This document shows, one piece after another, positions 50,174 through 58,913 of a DNA stretch of 64,000 bases (position 1 is its first letter; each line of letters opens with the position of its first letter). This stretch comes from Chitinophaga niastensis (GTDB taxonomy: Bacteria > Bacteroidota > Bacteroidia > Chitinophagales > Chitinophagaceae): contig NZ_PYAW01000001.1 of NCBI RefSeq assembly GCF_003014755.1, positions 930,001 through 994,000 on the forward strand, read 5' to 3'. The notes under the pieces are model-generated. The model made no database searches and was not told the DNA's origin. It saw nothing but the letters and a program-made list of their open reading frames with translations. A program made the position numbers and the translations under genes.

Positions 50174-51261
50174 TAGCTTTCGCCCAATACCCGCAATACT
50201 TCTGGCGTTACTTCCCCAAAAATGGAAACCCCTGCAGCGCCATTCTGTATAGCTAATCTCACTGCTTCTGCCAGATCAGTACTGTTGCCATGAAAATCAG
50301 GTAAATAAAGCCCTGCATACAGTGGGAACGCACCATGTAATCCTTTCACGCCTTCTGCTACGGCATCTCCTATCCAGCTTATATTTTCGCGGTAAAACCC
50401 ATGATAGATCATAGGGCACACTGCATCCAACGGCCAGTTGGTCCAGTCCTGACGAACAATACGTTTAGCTATTTCGGGTGTAGGAAATACAGCTGCTGAA
50501 ATAGGCTTTTTATGTTGTTTGGCTACCTGCGCCAGGTTATTTACTACATTGGTAATACGATCATAGCGGAACTTGCGCCAGGAAGGGCTTTGATCGGGGT
50601 GTTCTATCTGTAGCGGGTCTACACCACTCTTCTCTTTATAGGCACTGCGGCATTGCTCACAATAACAGAAATCGTATTCCGGTAATTCTTTAGATTGATC
50701 AATACCGTAATGACTCCATAAGTTCACAGGTAATATTACATCGCAGTAGCGTACATAATCCAGGTGGATGCCATCAACGTAGTCCAGTGAAAGGGCCTTT
50801 TCCACTTGTGCCTTCAGATAGTTCACTACTTCCGGTTTGCTGGGGCACAACCATCTGTAATAATCAACATAAGGCGGATGATTGGCACAGGACTCACCTT
50901 TCCGGTTTTGTGCATACCATTCAGGATGACTTGCCAGCAACTCTTTTTCTCCGCGGTTCATCGTCCATATCCAGCGATGAGCCTTGATACCATTAGCTTT
51001 GGCCGTTTTGAAATGTATTTCACTATCGGCTTCAAACATGATATCAGTAATGCCGGCTTTTCTGTAAGCAGCGTACCGTGTTTGCAACACTGCCGCGGTA
51101 TCCTTATGATCAGGATTAATCCACACGCGGTGTTGTACTAAATTTTTTTCCAGCGTCTGCACTTTCTTTACAGCTGCTACTGCGGCACTGGCTGGTAGCG
51201 TTGGTTTTACCAGGGCTAAACCACCAATGCCCAATGATTTAATAAAAAGACGTTTATCCAT
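50173..51261 (-). CDS. Exported family-10-like glycosyl hydrolase (GHL10/DUF187 type)
   Basis: The 362-residue protein has a leader (MDKRLFIKSLGIGGLALVKP, then TLPASAAVAA) ending in a signal-peptidase-like site. The TIM-barrel follows: HRVWINPDHKDTAAV, AGITDIMFEAD, AHRWIWTMNRGEKELLASHP, and the GHL10 signature LDYVDGIHLDYVRYCDVILP with the acid Asp pair near 175-180, then DFCYCEQCRSAYKEKSGV (a Cys pair, CxxC) and DAVCPMIYHGFY. These enzymes hydrolyse or modify glycans such as peptidoglycan-like or plant polysaccharides; the substrate is unknown. It lies 5 nt after the CBM9-like gene, so the two are co-transcribed. Confidence 0.83.
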   Translation of the reverse strand: MDKRLFIKSLGIGGLALVKPTLPASAAVAAVKKVQTLEKNLVQHRVWINPDHKDTAAVLQTRYAAYRKAGITDIMFEADSEIHFKTAKANGIKAHRWIWTMNRGEKELLASHPEWYAQNRKGESCANHPPYVDYYRWLCPSKPEVVNYLKAQVEKALSLDYVDGIHLDYVRYCDVILPVNLWSHYGIDQSKELPEYDFCYCEQCRSAYKEKSGVDPLQIEHPDQSPSWRKFRYDRITNVVNNLAQVAKQHKKPISAAVFPTPEIAKRIVRQDWTNWPLDAVCPMIYHGFYRENISWIGDAVAEGVKGLHGAFPLYAGLYLPDFHGNSTDLAEAVRLAIQNGAAGVSIFGEVTPEVLRVLGES

Positions 51262-51266
51262 ACCCG

Positions 51267-52394
51267 TTATTTTCTGTCACTATAAATTTTACCTTCCTGG
51301 TTAATGTTCAGCGAACCATTAAAACTATTTCCTGATACTTTCGCATTGAACTGTGAAGTGATCCCTTCCATCTGTAACGTATACATCTGTCCGTTTGCAG
51401 CTGTTTGTTTAGCCGGTATATTCAATGCCTGTAAAGTAGCGGCATACCTGCCATGTGCTTGTCTGTATTGTTGTTGCTGATGATAGATGAGCCACAGATA
51501 TTGTTTTGCCTCTTCTGTTGCCGGCATTTGAAACGTTACATTATTGCTGCCGGCCGGACTATTGGTAAACAAAAGATATCCCCATCTTTCCGGTGCATGC
51601 ATATTAATAATTCCTTGTGGCGACCATACCCAGTTATGTTCCGGCTTACGCTGTTTTACATATTTACCATTTTGTATATCGGTATCCCACTCAACCCTTG
51701 AAAAATTAATTCGCCAGATGCTATTGTCAGCGGGCCTTATAGCGTCATTAAAAAACCGCAGGGCACTAAAAGGGATGGCCATTTCCACGGTCCATTCTTT
51801 ATCGGTATCTCCGGGATTATTAATTGTACCATTCACATGTACGGCGGTACGTATCCCTTTGGTATCCCAGTTGAGTAAGGCCAAACCTCCATTGCGATAA
51901 GGCTTGTTCATGAAGAGATCCATTACTGTATTCAGGGCATTGATCTCTATCTCATAATACTGATGCGTATCTCCATCCGGATCAATAAATACTTCAAAAT
52001 CATTATCCTGAAAAATAATCGCGTCGTGATCCTTCAAAGTGCCCCATACATGAGGCTCCTGTAAGGTAGCAGCAATATATAAGTATTGTTGGTTCCAAAG
52101 CATTTTCAGTCGTGTACGTAATGATGGTGCGGGTTTAGCATCTCCTTCAATATCTTTAAAATCGGCTGACCAGCTCACCTGTTGCCACGCAGCCTCATCC
52201 ATTTTTCCATCAATGATGATACTATCATTTGTATGGTAGCATACATAATTTTGTGGTGTGCCGGTAAACGGGCGGAATGATTCTGAGAACGTTTGCGCGG
52301 AGGCAGTCTGAACTGTGATTATTATGATTAAGATGATTATCCTGATTGTGTGGATGATTACATTATAGTGATAATTTTTTGTTGAATTTAGCAT
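51267..52394 (-). CDS. CBM9-like carbohydrate-binding protein with repeat-derived signal peptide
   Basis: The protein has 375 residues from the ATG at 52394 (a GTG lies three codons upstream). The domain covers about residues 50-260: YVCYHTNDSIIIDGKMDEAA, then DNDFEVFIDPDGDTHQYYEI and EWTVEMAIPFSAL, as in carbohydrate-binding family 9-like proteins of Bacteroidota. The C-terminal 90 residues are extra. The signal region is odd: residues 17-30 (IRIIILIIIITVQT) are encoded by the left arm of the cassette at 52306-52958, while the cleavage site ASA-Q (31-34) lies outside it. The start codon lies within the end of the GxxExxY gene. It forms an operon with the GH10-like gene, probably acting on the same polymer. 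Confidence 0.8.
   Translation of the reverse strand: MLNSTKNYHYNVIIHTIRIIILIIIITVQTASAQTFSESFRPFTGTPQNYVCYHTNDSIIIDGKMDEAAWQQVSWSADFKDIEGDAKPAPSLRTRLKMLWNQQYLYIAATLQEPHVWGTLKDHDAIIFQDNDFEVFIDPDGDTHQYYEIEINALNTVMDLFMNKPYRNGGLALLNWDTKGIRTAVHVNGTINNPGDTDKEWTVEMAIPFSALRFFNDAIRPADNSIWRINFSRVEWDTDIQNGKYVKQRKPEHNWVWSPQGIINMHAPERWGYLLFTNSPAGSNNVTFQMPATEEAKQYLWLIYHQQQQYRQAHGRYAATLQALNIPAKQTAANGQMYTLQMEGITSQFNAKVSGNSFNGSLNINQEGKIYSDRK
52306..52346 (+). repeat. Left terminal repeat of the GxxExxY cassette
   Basis: The 41 nt GTCTGAACTG ... ATCCTGAT contain TGATTATTA, TGATTAAGA, TGATTATCC and TGAT in series, a 9-bp period. Read on the minus strand it encodes IRIIILIIIITVQ in the CBM9-like protein. Confidence 0.85.
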
Positions 52395-52767
52395 TGCTGA
52401 CACGTTTATACTCTAGGCTTTTGGCTCCAAAATTAATAAGTAATCCTATTTCTATGTTATAGGCCTCAAGATAATTAATAGTTTGAGCAAGATGAACATC
52501 TTCTGTTTTTATCAATGCTTTTAATTCAACACATACTGTTCCTTCTACTAAAAAATCAGCTCTTCGGCCGCCCACTTGTTGATCTCTGTAATAAACGGGC
52601 ATATCCTTTTCTCTTTCAAATAAGATTCCGCTTTCACTCATCTCTATTGCTAATGCTCTTTGGTAAATAACCTCTTGAAATCCATTTCCAAGGGTATTAT
52701 GTACTCTCATGGCGCATCCTATTATTTTACTCGTGAGTTCAGAATGGCTATAATTAGTATTAATCAT
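52363..52767 (-). CDS. GxxExxY family protein
   Basis: The 134-residue protein carries the family signature GFQEVIY (Gly29, Glu32, Tyr35), preceded by IIGCAMRVHNTLG. A PD-(D/E)XK-like core RRADFLVEGTVCVELKAL follows with Asp71, Glu81 and Lys83, then INYLEAYNIEIGLLINFGAK. The family is very widespread and multi-copy in Bacteroidota and Verrucomicrobia, and its function is unknown; the core suggests nucleic-acid cutting or binding. The gene is the only cargo of an inverted-repeat cassette. Its 3-prime end overlaps the start region of the CBM9-like gene by about 32 nt, so the two could be translationally coupled. Confidence 0.92.
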   Translation of the reverse strand: MINTNYSHSELTSKIIGCAMRVHNTLGNGFQEVIYQRALAIEMSESGILFEREKDMPVYYRDQQVGGRRADFLVEGTVCVELKALIKTEDVHLAQTINYLEAYNIEIGLLINFGAKSLEYKRVSNAKFNKKLSL

Positions 52768-52912
52768 GGCGCGATGGGTTGGTTAAGCAAACAAATAAAT
52801 ACAAACAATGAAACTAAAATAAACAATATACCAGAAAATGAAATAAAGTATTTTATAATTAACCTGATAAGCAGAAATCAAAGTAAAATATCAAATATCA
52901 AACGTCAATCTT

Positions 52913-52958
52913 CGCTCATCAGGATAATCATATTAATCATAATAATCACAGTTCAGAC
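52913..52958 (-). repeat. Right terminal repeat of the GxxExxY cassette
   Basis: On the minus strand it reads GTCTGAACTG ... ATCCTGATGAGCG, identical to the left end at 40 of 41 positions, and its inner extension GAGCG also matches the solo palindrome at 50072. On the plus strand it encodes SLIRIIILIIIITVQ in one frame, the same hydrophobic peptide as the other end. Confidence 0.85.
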
Positions 52959-52961
52959 AAT

Positions 52962-55010
52962 CTACCAAATCCTCACTCTCGCACTATCTGCTCTATACAT
53001 TCCATCTCCTGGTTTTACGCTATACACTTCATAAAAAGCATCTACATCGCTGAACGGTCCGTTCACCCTGAATTTTGCAGGGGAATGTACATCCGTTAAT
53101 ACAGCTTTTGCTAAGGCTTCTTTTTTAGTATGGCTTAACCATCCTAAAGAGTAGCCCATGAAATACCGCTGTGATGGTGTATATCCGGCGATCTTGTCTC
53201 CTTTTTTGAACTGCGCTGTTTTCTTGAAAGCATCCCATCCAAGCAGGATTCCACCAAGATCGGCAATGTTTTCACCGAGGGAGGCCTGACCATTTATGTG
53301 TAAACTATCAACCACTATATAACTGTTGAATTGTCTAACCATAACGGCTGCACGCTGATTAAATTTAGTTTCATCATCTTTTGTCCACCAGCTTTTTAAA
53401 TTACCGGCAGCATCAAACTGACGGCCCTGATCATCAAATCCATGAGTGATTTCATGACCAATAGTAGAAGCGCCGGCATAGCCATATACAACCGCATCAT
53501 CCAGTTCTTCGTCGCGTTTGCCGGGAACAGTGAAGATGCCGGCAGGCAATACAATTTCGTTGTTGCTGGGATTGTAGTAAGCGTTGTATGTTTGCGGAGT
53601 CATATCCCATTCGGTACGATCTACCGGTTTTCCTAGTTTGTTTATTTCGTAGTTATGCCACCAGGTCCTTGCTGCGGCTACGTTTTCCGGATAAGATAAT
53701 GATTTGATATCCATCGCAGAAAAATCTTTCCACTTGTCAGGATAACCAACTTTTTTTGTGATTTTAGATAATTTAAACAGCGCCTTTTGTTTGGTGCTGT
53801 CACTCATCCACTCAAGATGTTCGATGCGGGTTTTTAATGCACCGCGAATATCTTCTACCAGTGCTTCATATCTTTTTTTGGCAGTAGCGTTGAAAAATTC
53901 TTTTACAAATAATTGTCCGAGTGCTTCACCCATCGCTCCTTCTTCTGCATCCAGTACACGTTTCCAGCGAGGCTTCTGTTTATCCTGACCTCTCATTAAG
54001 GTACCATAAAATGCGAAGGAGGTATTAGCAATGGTATCGCTGAGTTGCTGGGCATTGCTGTTGATCAGGTGCCATTTCAGGTAGTTTTTCCAGGTTGCCA
54101 GTGGTTGCGATTTGATCGCATTACTCAGTGCAGTATAAAATTCAGGCTGACCAACAATCACTGTATCTGCGTTGCCCTTGATCCCTTGTTGTTTAACGAA
54201 GTCTACCCAATCGATATTACCGGCAATTTTGTTTAGCTGGGTAATGGCCATCTTGTGGTAGTTAGCTTCCGGATCGCGGAGTGCTTCCAGTTTGCGGCTG
54301 GATTTTGCGAGCATGGTTTCCAGCGCTACAACTTCGGTGGCGGCCGTTTTGGCGGCGTTGCTGTCAAGGCCGGTGAACTGCAGCATCTTAGCCACGTGAC
54401 CAGGATATAACTGTCTTATTTTAGCGGTGCGATTGTCTGTGTTGAAGTAGTAGTCGCGGTCAGGCAGGCCCAGTCCGCCCTGGTAGAATTGCAGGGCCAT
54501 CGCATCACTGTTTTTGGCATCCTGCGCTACATACAGGCCGCACATGGCGCCGGTAAATATATTTTGTTTGGCTGCCAGTTGTATCAGTTGTTGTGCAGTG
54601 GTAACAGCATCAATGGCTTTGAGATCTGCTTCAATTGGTTTGATGCCATCTGCATTGATGCGAATGGAATCCATACCACTTTTCCAGAAAGCGGCTATTT
54701 TATGAGAGATAGGATCAGTGGGGGTTTCCACTGCTTTTTCATTGATGATACGCAGCCGTTTGTACAGTTCTTCCTGTACCAGGTTGCCGATACCCCAGGA
54801 ACTGTATTCAGGAGGAATAGGGTTGCGTTTGATCCAGCCGCCGTTGGCGTATTCAAAAAAATCCTGGGTAGGATTCATAGTGCTGTCCACCAGGGAAGCT
54901 ACTGCATCAGGGGTTGGGGAGGTTGCGTCCACCTTTTTCTCTCCCTGGTTACAGGCTGAGAAACAGGCTATGGTGGCTATACCTACACCGGTTAGCATGA
55001 ATTTTATCAT
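52962..55010 (-). CDS. M13 family metallopeptidase (neprilysin-like, lipoprotein)
   Basis: The 682-residue protein has a lipoprotein signal (MIKFMLTGVGIATIACFSAC, lipid on the Cys before NQGEKK). It carries the full M13 domain: N-terminal lobe (DFFEYANGGWIKRNPIPPEY at about 50-70), catalytic helix GHEITHGFDDQGR with zinc ligands His519 and His523 and base Glu520, third ligand in GENIADLGG, and the substrate-binding C-terminus that ends RVRIW, close to the usual CxxW end. It is anchored to the outer or inner membrane facing the periplasm and degrades oligopeptides. Its stop codon abuts the right repeat of the GxxExxY cassette; the C-terminus appears intact. Confidence 0.93.
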   Translation of the reverse strand: MIKFMLTGVGIATIACFSACNQGEKKVDATSPTPDAVASLVDSTMNPTQDFFEYANGGWIKRNPIPPEYSSWGIGNLVQEELYKRLRIINEKAVETPTDPISHKIAAFWKSGMDSIRINADGIKPIEADLKAIDAVTTAQQLIQLAAKQNIFTGAMCGLYVAQDAKNSDAMALQFYQGGLGLPDRDYYFNTDNRTAKIRQLYPGHVAKMLQFTGLDSNAAKTAATEVVALETMLAKSSRKLEALRDPEANYHKMAITQLNKIAGNIDWVDFVKQQGIKGNADTVIVGQPEFYTALSNAIKSQPLATWKNYLKWHLINSNAQQLSDTIANTSFAFYGTLMRGQDKQKPRWKRVLDAEEGAMGEALGQLFVKEFFNATAKKRYEALVEDIRGALKTRIEHLEWMSDSTKQKALFKLSKITKKVGYPDKWKDFSAMDIKSLSYPENVAAARTWWHNYEINKLGKPVDRTEWDMTPQTYNAYYNPSNNEIVLPAGIFTVPGKRDEELDDAVVYGYAGASTIGHEITHGFDDQGRQFDAAGNLKSWWTKDDETKFNQRAAVMVRQFNSYIVVDSLHINGQASLGENIADLGGILLGWDAFKKTAQFKKGDKIAGYTPSQRYFMGYSLGWLSHTKKEALAKAVLTDVHSPAKFRVNGPFSDVDAFYEVYSVKPGDGMYRADSARVRIW

Positions 55011-55162
55011 AAGCTGTAGAGATTTTTGTTAGCCACCGGAAGGTAATTATTTTTCAGCATAGCAACCATTAAAATGGGCTTAACAACATCAGGATAAATT
55101 GACAGGAATCACATTTTAATATTGTATTTTGGTACATTGTCAACTGATCACCCTTCCTCCTT

Positions 55163-56347
55163 ATGATTAATAAATTAACGACTGGCCGCATTTTATCTAT
55201 CGATGCTTTCCGTGGCATTACTATTCTTGTAATGATTTTTGTGAACAGCGTAGCGGGTGTACAGGGTATTCCTTCTTGGATGCAGCATGCACATGCGGAT
55301 GAGGATAGAATGACCTTTGTGGATGTGGTGTTTCCGGCTTTTCTGTTTATTGTAGGCATGTCTATTCCATTTGCTGTCAATAGCCGCCTGGCGAAGGGCG
55401 ATAGCTTCTGGCAGTTACAAAAACATATTGGATGGCGTAGCCTGGGATTGTTGGTGTTGGGTGTTTTTATGGTGAATGCAGAAGAGGTGAATGCCGCTGC
55501 TACAGGTATGAATGCTACGTTGTGGGCATTGTTATTTTACGTTTGTGTGATCCTGGTATGGAATGTATATACCTTTAGGCAGCAGTGGATTTCCTGGTGT
55601 TTCAAAGGAACAGGTATTGCCGGATTACTTGTATTGGGATGGCTGTACCATGGCGGTGACGGAAGCGAACGTTTAAGTCCTCATTGGTGGGGTATCTTAG
55701 GCTTAATAGGATGGGCATATCTATACGCCTGTATTATTTACCAGTTGTTCAAAGGGGTTGCTGCTGCTTATATGTTCATGATCGCAGTATGTATTGGGTA
55801 TTATATTTTATGTCAGCAACCGTTTATGCATCAGGGTGAGTGGAGTTGGCTGGCATCACAGGGTGTTAATGCCGCGCATACTTCCATCGTATTATCCGGT
55901 ATGGTATTAACATTATTTTATTTTGATGAAGACCTTGGCCTGAGAGGTAGTAAACTGTTTGCGCGTGTAACAGGATTTTTGGTAATCCTGCTCATCGCCG
56001 CTGTTAACTTGCGTCCCCGGTATCAGATCTCAAAAATACATGCAACTCCCAGCTGGTGTTTGTATAGTGCAGTCATTTGCGTTGCCGTGTTTTCTCTTTT
56101 ATATTTTTTGATAGATGTAAAACATCTCAGTAAATGGACTTCCTTTTTCCGCCCTGCGGGATCTAATCCTTTGCTGACCTACATCTTGCCAGATATTGTT
56201 TATTATCTTATGATATTGTTGAGAATCAGTTTGCCGCCTGTACTAGGTGCGGGATTACCGGGTATTATCTGGTGTGCCTGTTTTGCGGTGGCCATGTTAT
56301 TTATAGTAAAGGGATTAAACAAACTCCGTATTCGTCTGCAACTGTAA
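55163..56347 (+). CDS. DUF5009/heparan-alpha-glucosaminide N-acetyltransferase-like membrane protein
   Basis: The 394-residue polytopic protein starts RILSIDAFRGITILVMIFVN, the signature of the HGSNAT/NagX group (LSLDxxRGxxxxxMxxVN), followed by FVDVVFPAFLFIVGMSIPFA. About eleven membrane helices follow; DIVYYLMILLRISLPPVLGA lies near the C-terminus. Members transfer acetyl groups across the membrane to glucosamine-type sugars. It could serve glycan import or cell-wall sugar recycling, in keeping with the glycan enzymes nearby. It is divergent from the M13 gene. Confidence 0.88.
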   Translation: MINKLTTGRILSIDAFRGITILVMIFVNSVAGVQGIPSWMQHAHADEDRMTFVDVVFPAFLFIVGMSIPFAVNSRLAKGDSFWQLQKHIGWRSLGLLVLGVFMVNAEEVNAAATGMNATLWALLFYVCVILVWNVYTFRQQWISWCFKGTGIAGLLVLGWLYHGGDGSERLSPHWWGILGLIGWAYLYACIIYQLFKGVAAAYMFMIAVCIGYYILCQQPFMHQGEWSWLASQGVNAAHTSIVLSGMVLTLFYFDEDLGLRGSKLFARVTGFLVILLIAAVNLRPRYQISKIHATPSWCLYSAVICVAVFSLLYFLIDVKHLSKWTSFFRPAGSNPLLTYILPDIVYYLMILLRISLPPVLGAGLPGIIWCACFAVAMLFIVKGLNKLRIRLQL

Positions 56348-56399
56348 CTATCTCACACAATCTTCCGTTATATATCGCGTAAAGTAGAACAATATCTAC

Positions 56400-56747
56400 A
56401 TGAAATACATCTTAAGAGCTGTGTTTTACGTAGATATGTTGATGGCCTGTGTTTTGCCATCATTCCATGTGTACATATATTTTTATCCCAAAATAGTTCC
56501 CCTCATGAAAAAAATAGCAGTTGTATTGGTGTTAGCAGGAGTGATTTTAGCTATCTTAGCGCAGTATGCCTTAACCAACGACTGGATGTGGTTCAAAGTA
56601 TTCCACACCCTTGGTTTTATTGGCTACATATTTATCATCAGTGGTCTTGCTTATTTTTCCCTGTGGTTTATTCATCAGCTTTCGCGTGATGAAAAGAACA
56701 GGATCAAACGCTACTATCATCAGCAGCACAATGAAACAGAAGGATAA
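56400..56747 (+). CDS. Small membrane protein (115 aa)
   Basis: The open frame from the ATG at 56400 has three to four hydrophobic segments (about 5-30, 37-56, 68-90). An internal ATG at 56502 (MKKIAVVLVLAGVILAILAQ) would give an 81-residue protein and looks more like a normal start; which is used is unclear. The C-terminus is a basic tail (RDEKNRIKRYYHQQHN). No family is recognised. It follows the acyltransferase gene by 52 nt and precedes a small soluble gene. Confidence 0.6.
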   Translation: MKYILRAVFYVDMLMACVLPSFHVYIYFYPKIVPLMKKIAVVLVLAGVILAILAQYALTNDWMWFKVFHTLGFIGYIFIISGLAYFSLWFIHQLSRDEKNRIKRYYHQQHNETEG

Positions 56748-56770
56748 CAGCCACGCAACGATAGCGTAAT

Positions 56771-57019
56771 ATGTCAGATATTTTCACCCTCAAGTTTGAG
56801 TATAAAGGTCATCCTCATATACTGGAAGTGCATACTGCACACCAGCAATATAAAACAGTGTATAAAGTAGATATTGAGGAACACGAAATCACTTATGAGC
56901 CCGATGAAGAGGGCTATGTACGCGCTGTTTCAAGTAAACCCCTGCACGACCATTTACATGCAGTAGATGTAGAATTATTGCACCGTGTGGCGGAACTCAT
57001 CATTGAGCATATTCAGTAG
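56771..57019 (+). CDS. Conserved small hypothetical protein (82 aa)
   Basis: This is a beta-rich, acidic soluble protein: FTLKFEYKGHPHILEVHTAH, then YKVDIEEHEITYEPDEEGYV and a C-terminal helix (VDVELLHRVAELIIEHIQ). It resembles the short Bacteroidota proteins with an FxVxxxGxxxxLxV sheet, and I recognise no function. It starts 23 nt after the membrane-protein gene and its stop lies 3 nt from that of the convergent antiporter gene. Confidence 0.7.
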   Translation: MSDIFTLKFEYKGHPHILEVHTAHQQYKTVYKVDIEEHEITYEPDEEGYVRAVSSKPLHDHLHAVDVELLHRVAELIIEHIQ

Positions 57020-57022
57020 TGG

Positions 57023-58912
57023 CTACTTCTCCTTTTCTCCCCTGATTTCATCACGTATTGTTTCAGGGTCCCATCCCTGACCCTCATCCAGCCAGGTTTT
57101 CACGCGGTCGGAAGCAATGAGCTTTTCCATTTCTTCAATACGTTCTTTCATAGAATTGATATATTGTTTTTTATCGTCACGTAATGCGGACAATCCTTTC
57201 AGCGTCTGTTCATCCTGCCGGAAAAAAGTATGGGCAGCACGTTGACTTCTATAGGCCCTGCCACCCAGCATACGCAGTGCATCCACGCCTAATCGCAGAG
57301 AGGTATCTACTGTTTCACGATAAATATGTAATACACCCAAATCCATCAGTTCAAAAGTGTCTTCATTATTTTCTGATCTCACCAGCAATTGCAGGTGCGG
57401 AAAATAACGTTGCGCCATGACAACTATTTCGCGGGTTTGTTCTGCATGGTCTGTTGCGATGATCAGCATTTTAGCATCTGCTGCACCGGCTGCCGCCAGT
57501 AAATCATATCGGGAAGCATCGCCATAATACACTTTGATACCCAGGTTGTGCAAAGCATCTACCCGGTCTGAGTCGAGATCCAGGATGGTGGCCTTTACGC
57601 CGTTGGCACGCAGGAAACGTCCTGTCATACTACCAAAGCGGCCAAAGCCTGCTATTATCACCGCATTTTTTTCGTTTATCTCATCCGCGTCCCTTTCGGC
57701 CGTTACTTCAGATCTTGTAAAATAAGGTTGTATCACTTTCTCATACAGCAGCATGATCAATGGCGTGAGTGCCATACTAATGGCTACCACAGCGGTCATC
57801 ATAGCAGTCATTTCACCGCTCAGCAGCCGCGTTTGATTAGTAAATGATAATAACACAAATGCAAATTCACCTATATCTGCTAAAGCAAAAGCAAACAGCA
57901 AATTTTGATCAGTACTGAGTTTAAATATCTTTCCCAGTACCAGTAATATTACTCCCTTGATGGCCATAATACCCACTACCAGACCCATTATTACCCATGG
58001 CTGCTCAAAAATTAATTTGAAGTCAATGGAAGCGCCAACAGCAATGAAAAACAGACCTAATAACAAACCTTTGAAAGGTTCAATATCGCTCTCCAGCTCA
58101 TGCCGGTATTCACTGTTGGCCAGTACCACCCCACCCAAGAACGCGCCCAGTGCGGAACTTAAGCCTACCAGGTTCATTAGTACCGCAATTGCAATTACCA
58201 TCAGCAATGCAGTAGCAGTAAACAATTCGCGTACGCGGGTACGTGCTATCACCCGCATAATAGGACGCACCAGGTATCTGCCGGCAATGATAATAGTGGC
58301 TACTGCGCCGAGCACCACCAGTGTTTGTCCCCATCCGGGTAAGTTATCTCTCAGGGATGGTGCATGTGTAGCGGCATCCGGCATAGCATTACCTGCCACC
58401 AGCAAAGGAAATATCGCCAGCATAGGGATAACAGCGATGTCCTGAAATAATAACACCGAAAAGGCGCTTTGGCCCGCAGCGGTACCCATCCACCCTTTTT
58501 CATTCAACGTTTGCAGTACAATAGCAGTGGAAGAAAGCGAGAGGATCATACCCAGTGCCAGTGAAGTATTCAGCGGCTGGCCTATCCAAAAGGCAATTGC
58601 TGCAATCGCCGCTGCACTCAGTATTACCTGCAGTCCTCCCAGCCCCAGGATGGACGCCCGTAAACGCCATAAGAGCGCAGGTTCCAGCTCCATGCCTATT
58701 AAAAATAACATCATCACCACCCCAAATTCAGCGAAGTGCATGATATCTTCTCCCTCACTGCCTATGAAACCTAATACAGAAGGGCCTATGATAATACCTG
58801 CTATCAGATAGCCAAGTACTGCCCCCAGCCCCATTTTTTTTGCCAGCGGCACAAATACGATGGCCGCGGCCAGGTACACCATCGACTGAAAAAGCAAAGA
58901 ATGTTGGTCCAT
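57023..58912 (-). CDS. Kef-type K+/H+ antiporter with RCK/TrkA-N domain (CPA2)
   Basis: The 629-residue protein has twelve or so membrane helices (1-390) with the CPA2 features FAEFGVVMMLFLIGMELEPA and LFQDIAVIPMLAIFP (QDIA, as in KefC). Then comes a TrkA-N domain: VIIAGFGRFGSMTGRFLRAN (Rossmann GxGxxG), VYYGDASRYDLLAAAGA and MLIIATDHAEQTR. The C-terminal 90 residues are charged helices. It exports potassium in exchange for protons, usually gated by glutathione adducts. The oxidoreductase at 58914 starts upstream in the same operon with 1 nt between stop and start, as in KefFC. Confidence 0.93.
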   Translation of the reverse strand: MDQHSLLFQSMVYLAAAIVFVPLAKKMGLGAVLGYLIAGIIIGPSVLGFIGSEGEDIMHFAEFGVVMMLFLIGMELEPALLWRLRASILGLGGLQVILSAAAIAAIAFWIGQPLNTSLALGMILSLSSTAIVLQTLNEKGWMGTAAGQSAFSVLLFQDIAVIPMLAIFPLLVAGNAMPDAATHAPSLRDNLPGWGQTLVVLGAVATIIIAGRYLVRPIMRVIARTRVRELFTATALLMVIAIAVLMNLVGLSSALGAFLGGVVLANSEYRHELESDIEPFKGLLLGLFFIAVGASIDFKLIFEQPWVIMGLVVGIMAIKGVILLVLGKIFKLSTDQNLLFAFALADIGEFAFVLLSFTNQTRLLSGEMTAMMTAVVAISMALTPLIMLLYEKVIQPYFTRSEVTAERDADEINEKNAVIIAGFGRFGSMTGRFLRANGVKATILDLDSDRVDALHNLGIKVYYGDASRYDLLAAAGAADAKMLIIATDHAEQTREIVVMAQRYFPHLQLLVRSENNEDTFELMDLGVLHIYRETVDTSLRLGVDALRMLGGRAYRSQRAAHTFFRQDEQTLKGLSALRDDKKQYINSMKERIEEMEKLIASDRVKTWLDEGQGWDPETIRDEIRGEKEK

Positions 58913-58913
58913 A

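Larger units (their letters stand above)
52306..52958. mobile_element. 653-bp GxxExxY gene cassette with 41-bp terminal inverted repeats
   Basis: The left end (52306-52346, GTCTGAACTGTGATTATTAT...) and the right end (52918-52958, reverse complement) match at 40 of 41 positions. Between them lies one complete gene (GxxExxY, 52363-52767) and an AT-rich leader of about 150 nt. There is no transposase. The right end stops 3 nt before the M13 peptidase stop codon, and the left end runs into the signal-peptide region of the CBM9-like gene, so it sits exactly at gene boundaries. It may be a non-autonomous element moved in trans; this is inference from the symmetry and the solo copy at 50072. Confidence 0.65.

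Noticed and set aside
52660..53034. Plus-strand open frame with RIIILIIIITVQ that crosses the right cassette end
   Set aside because: It is antisense to GxxExxY and the M13 end; the hydrophobic peptide is a by-product of the repeat arm, which I report as a repeat instead of a gene.
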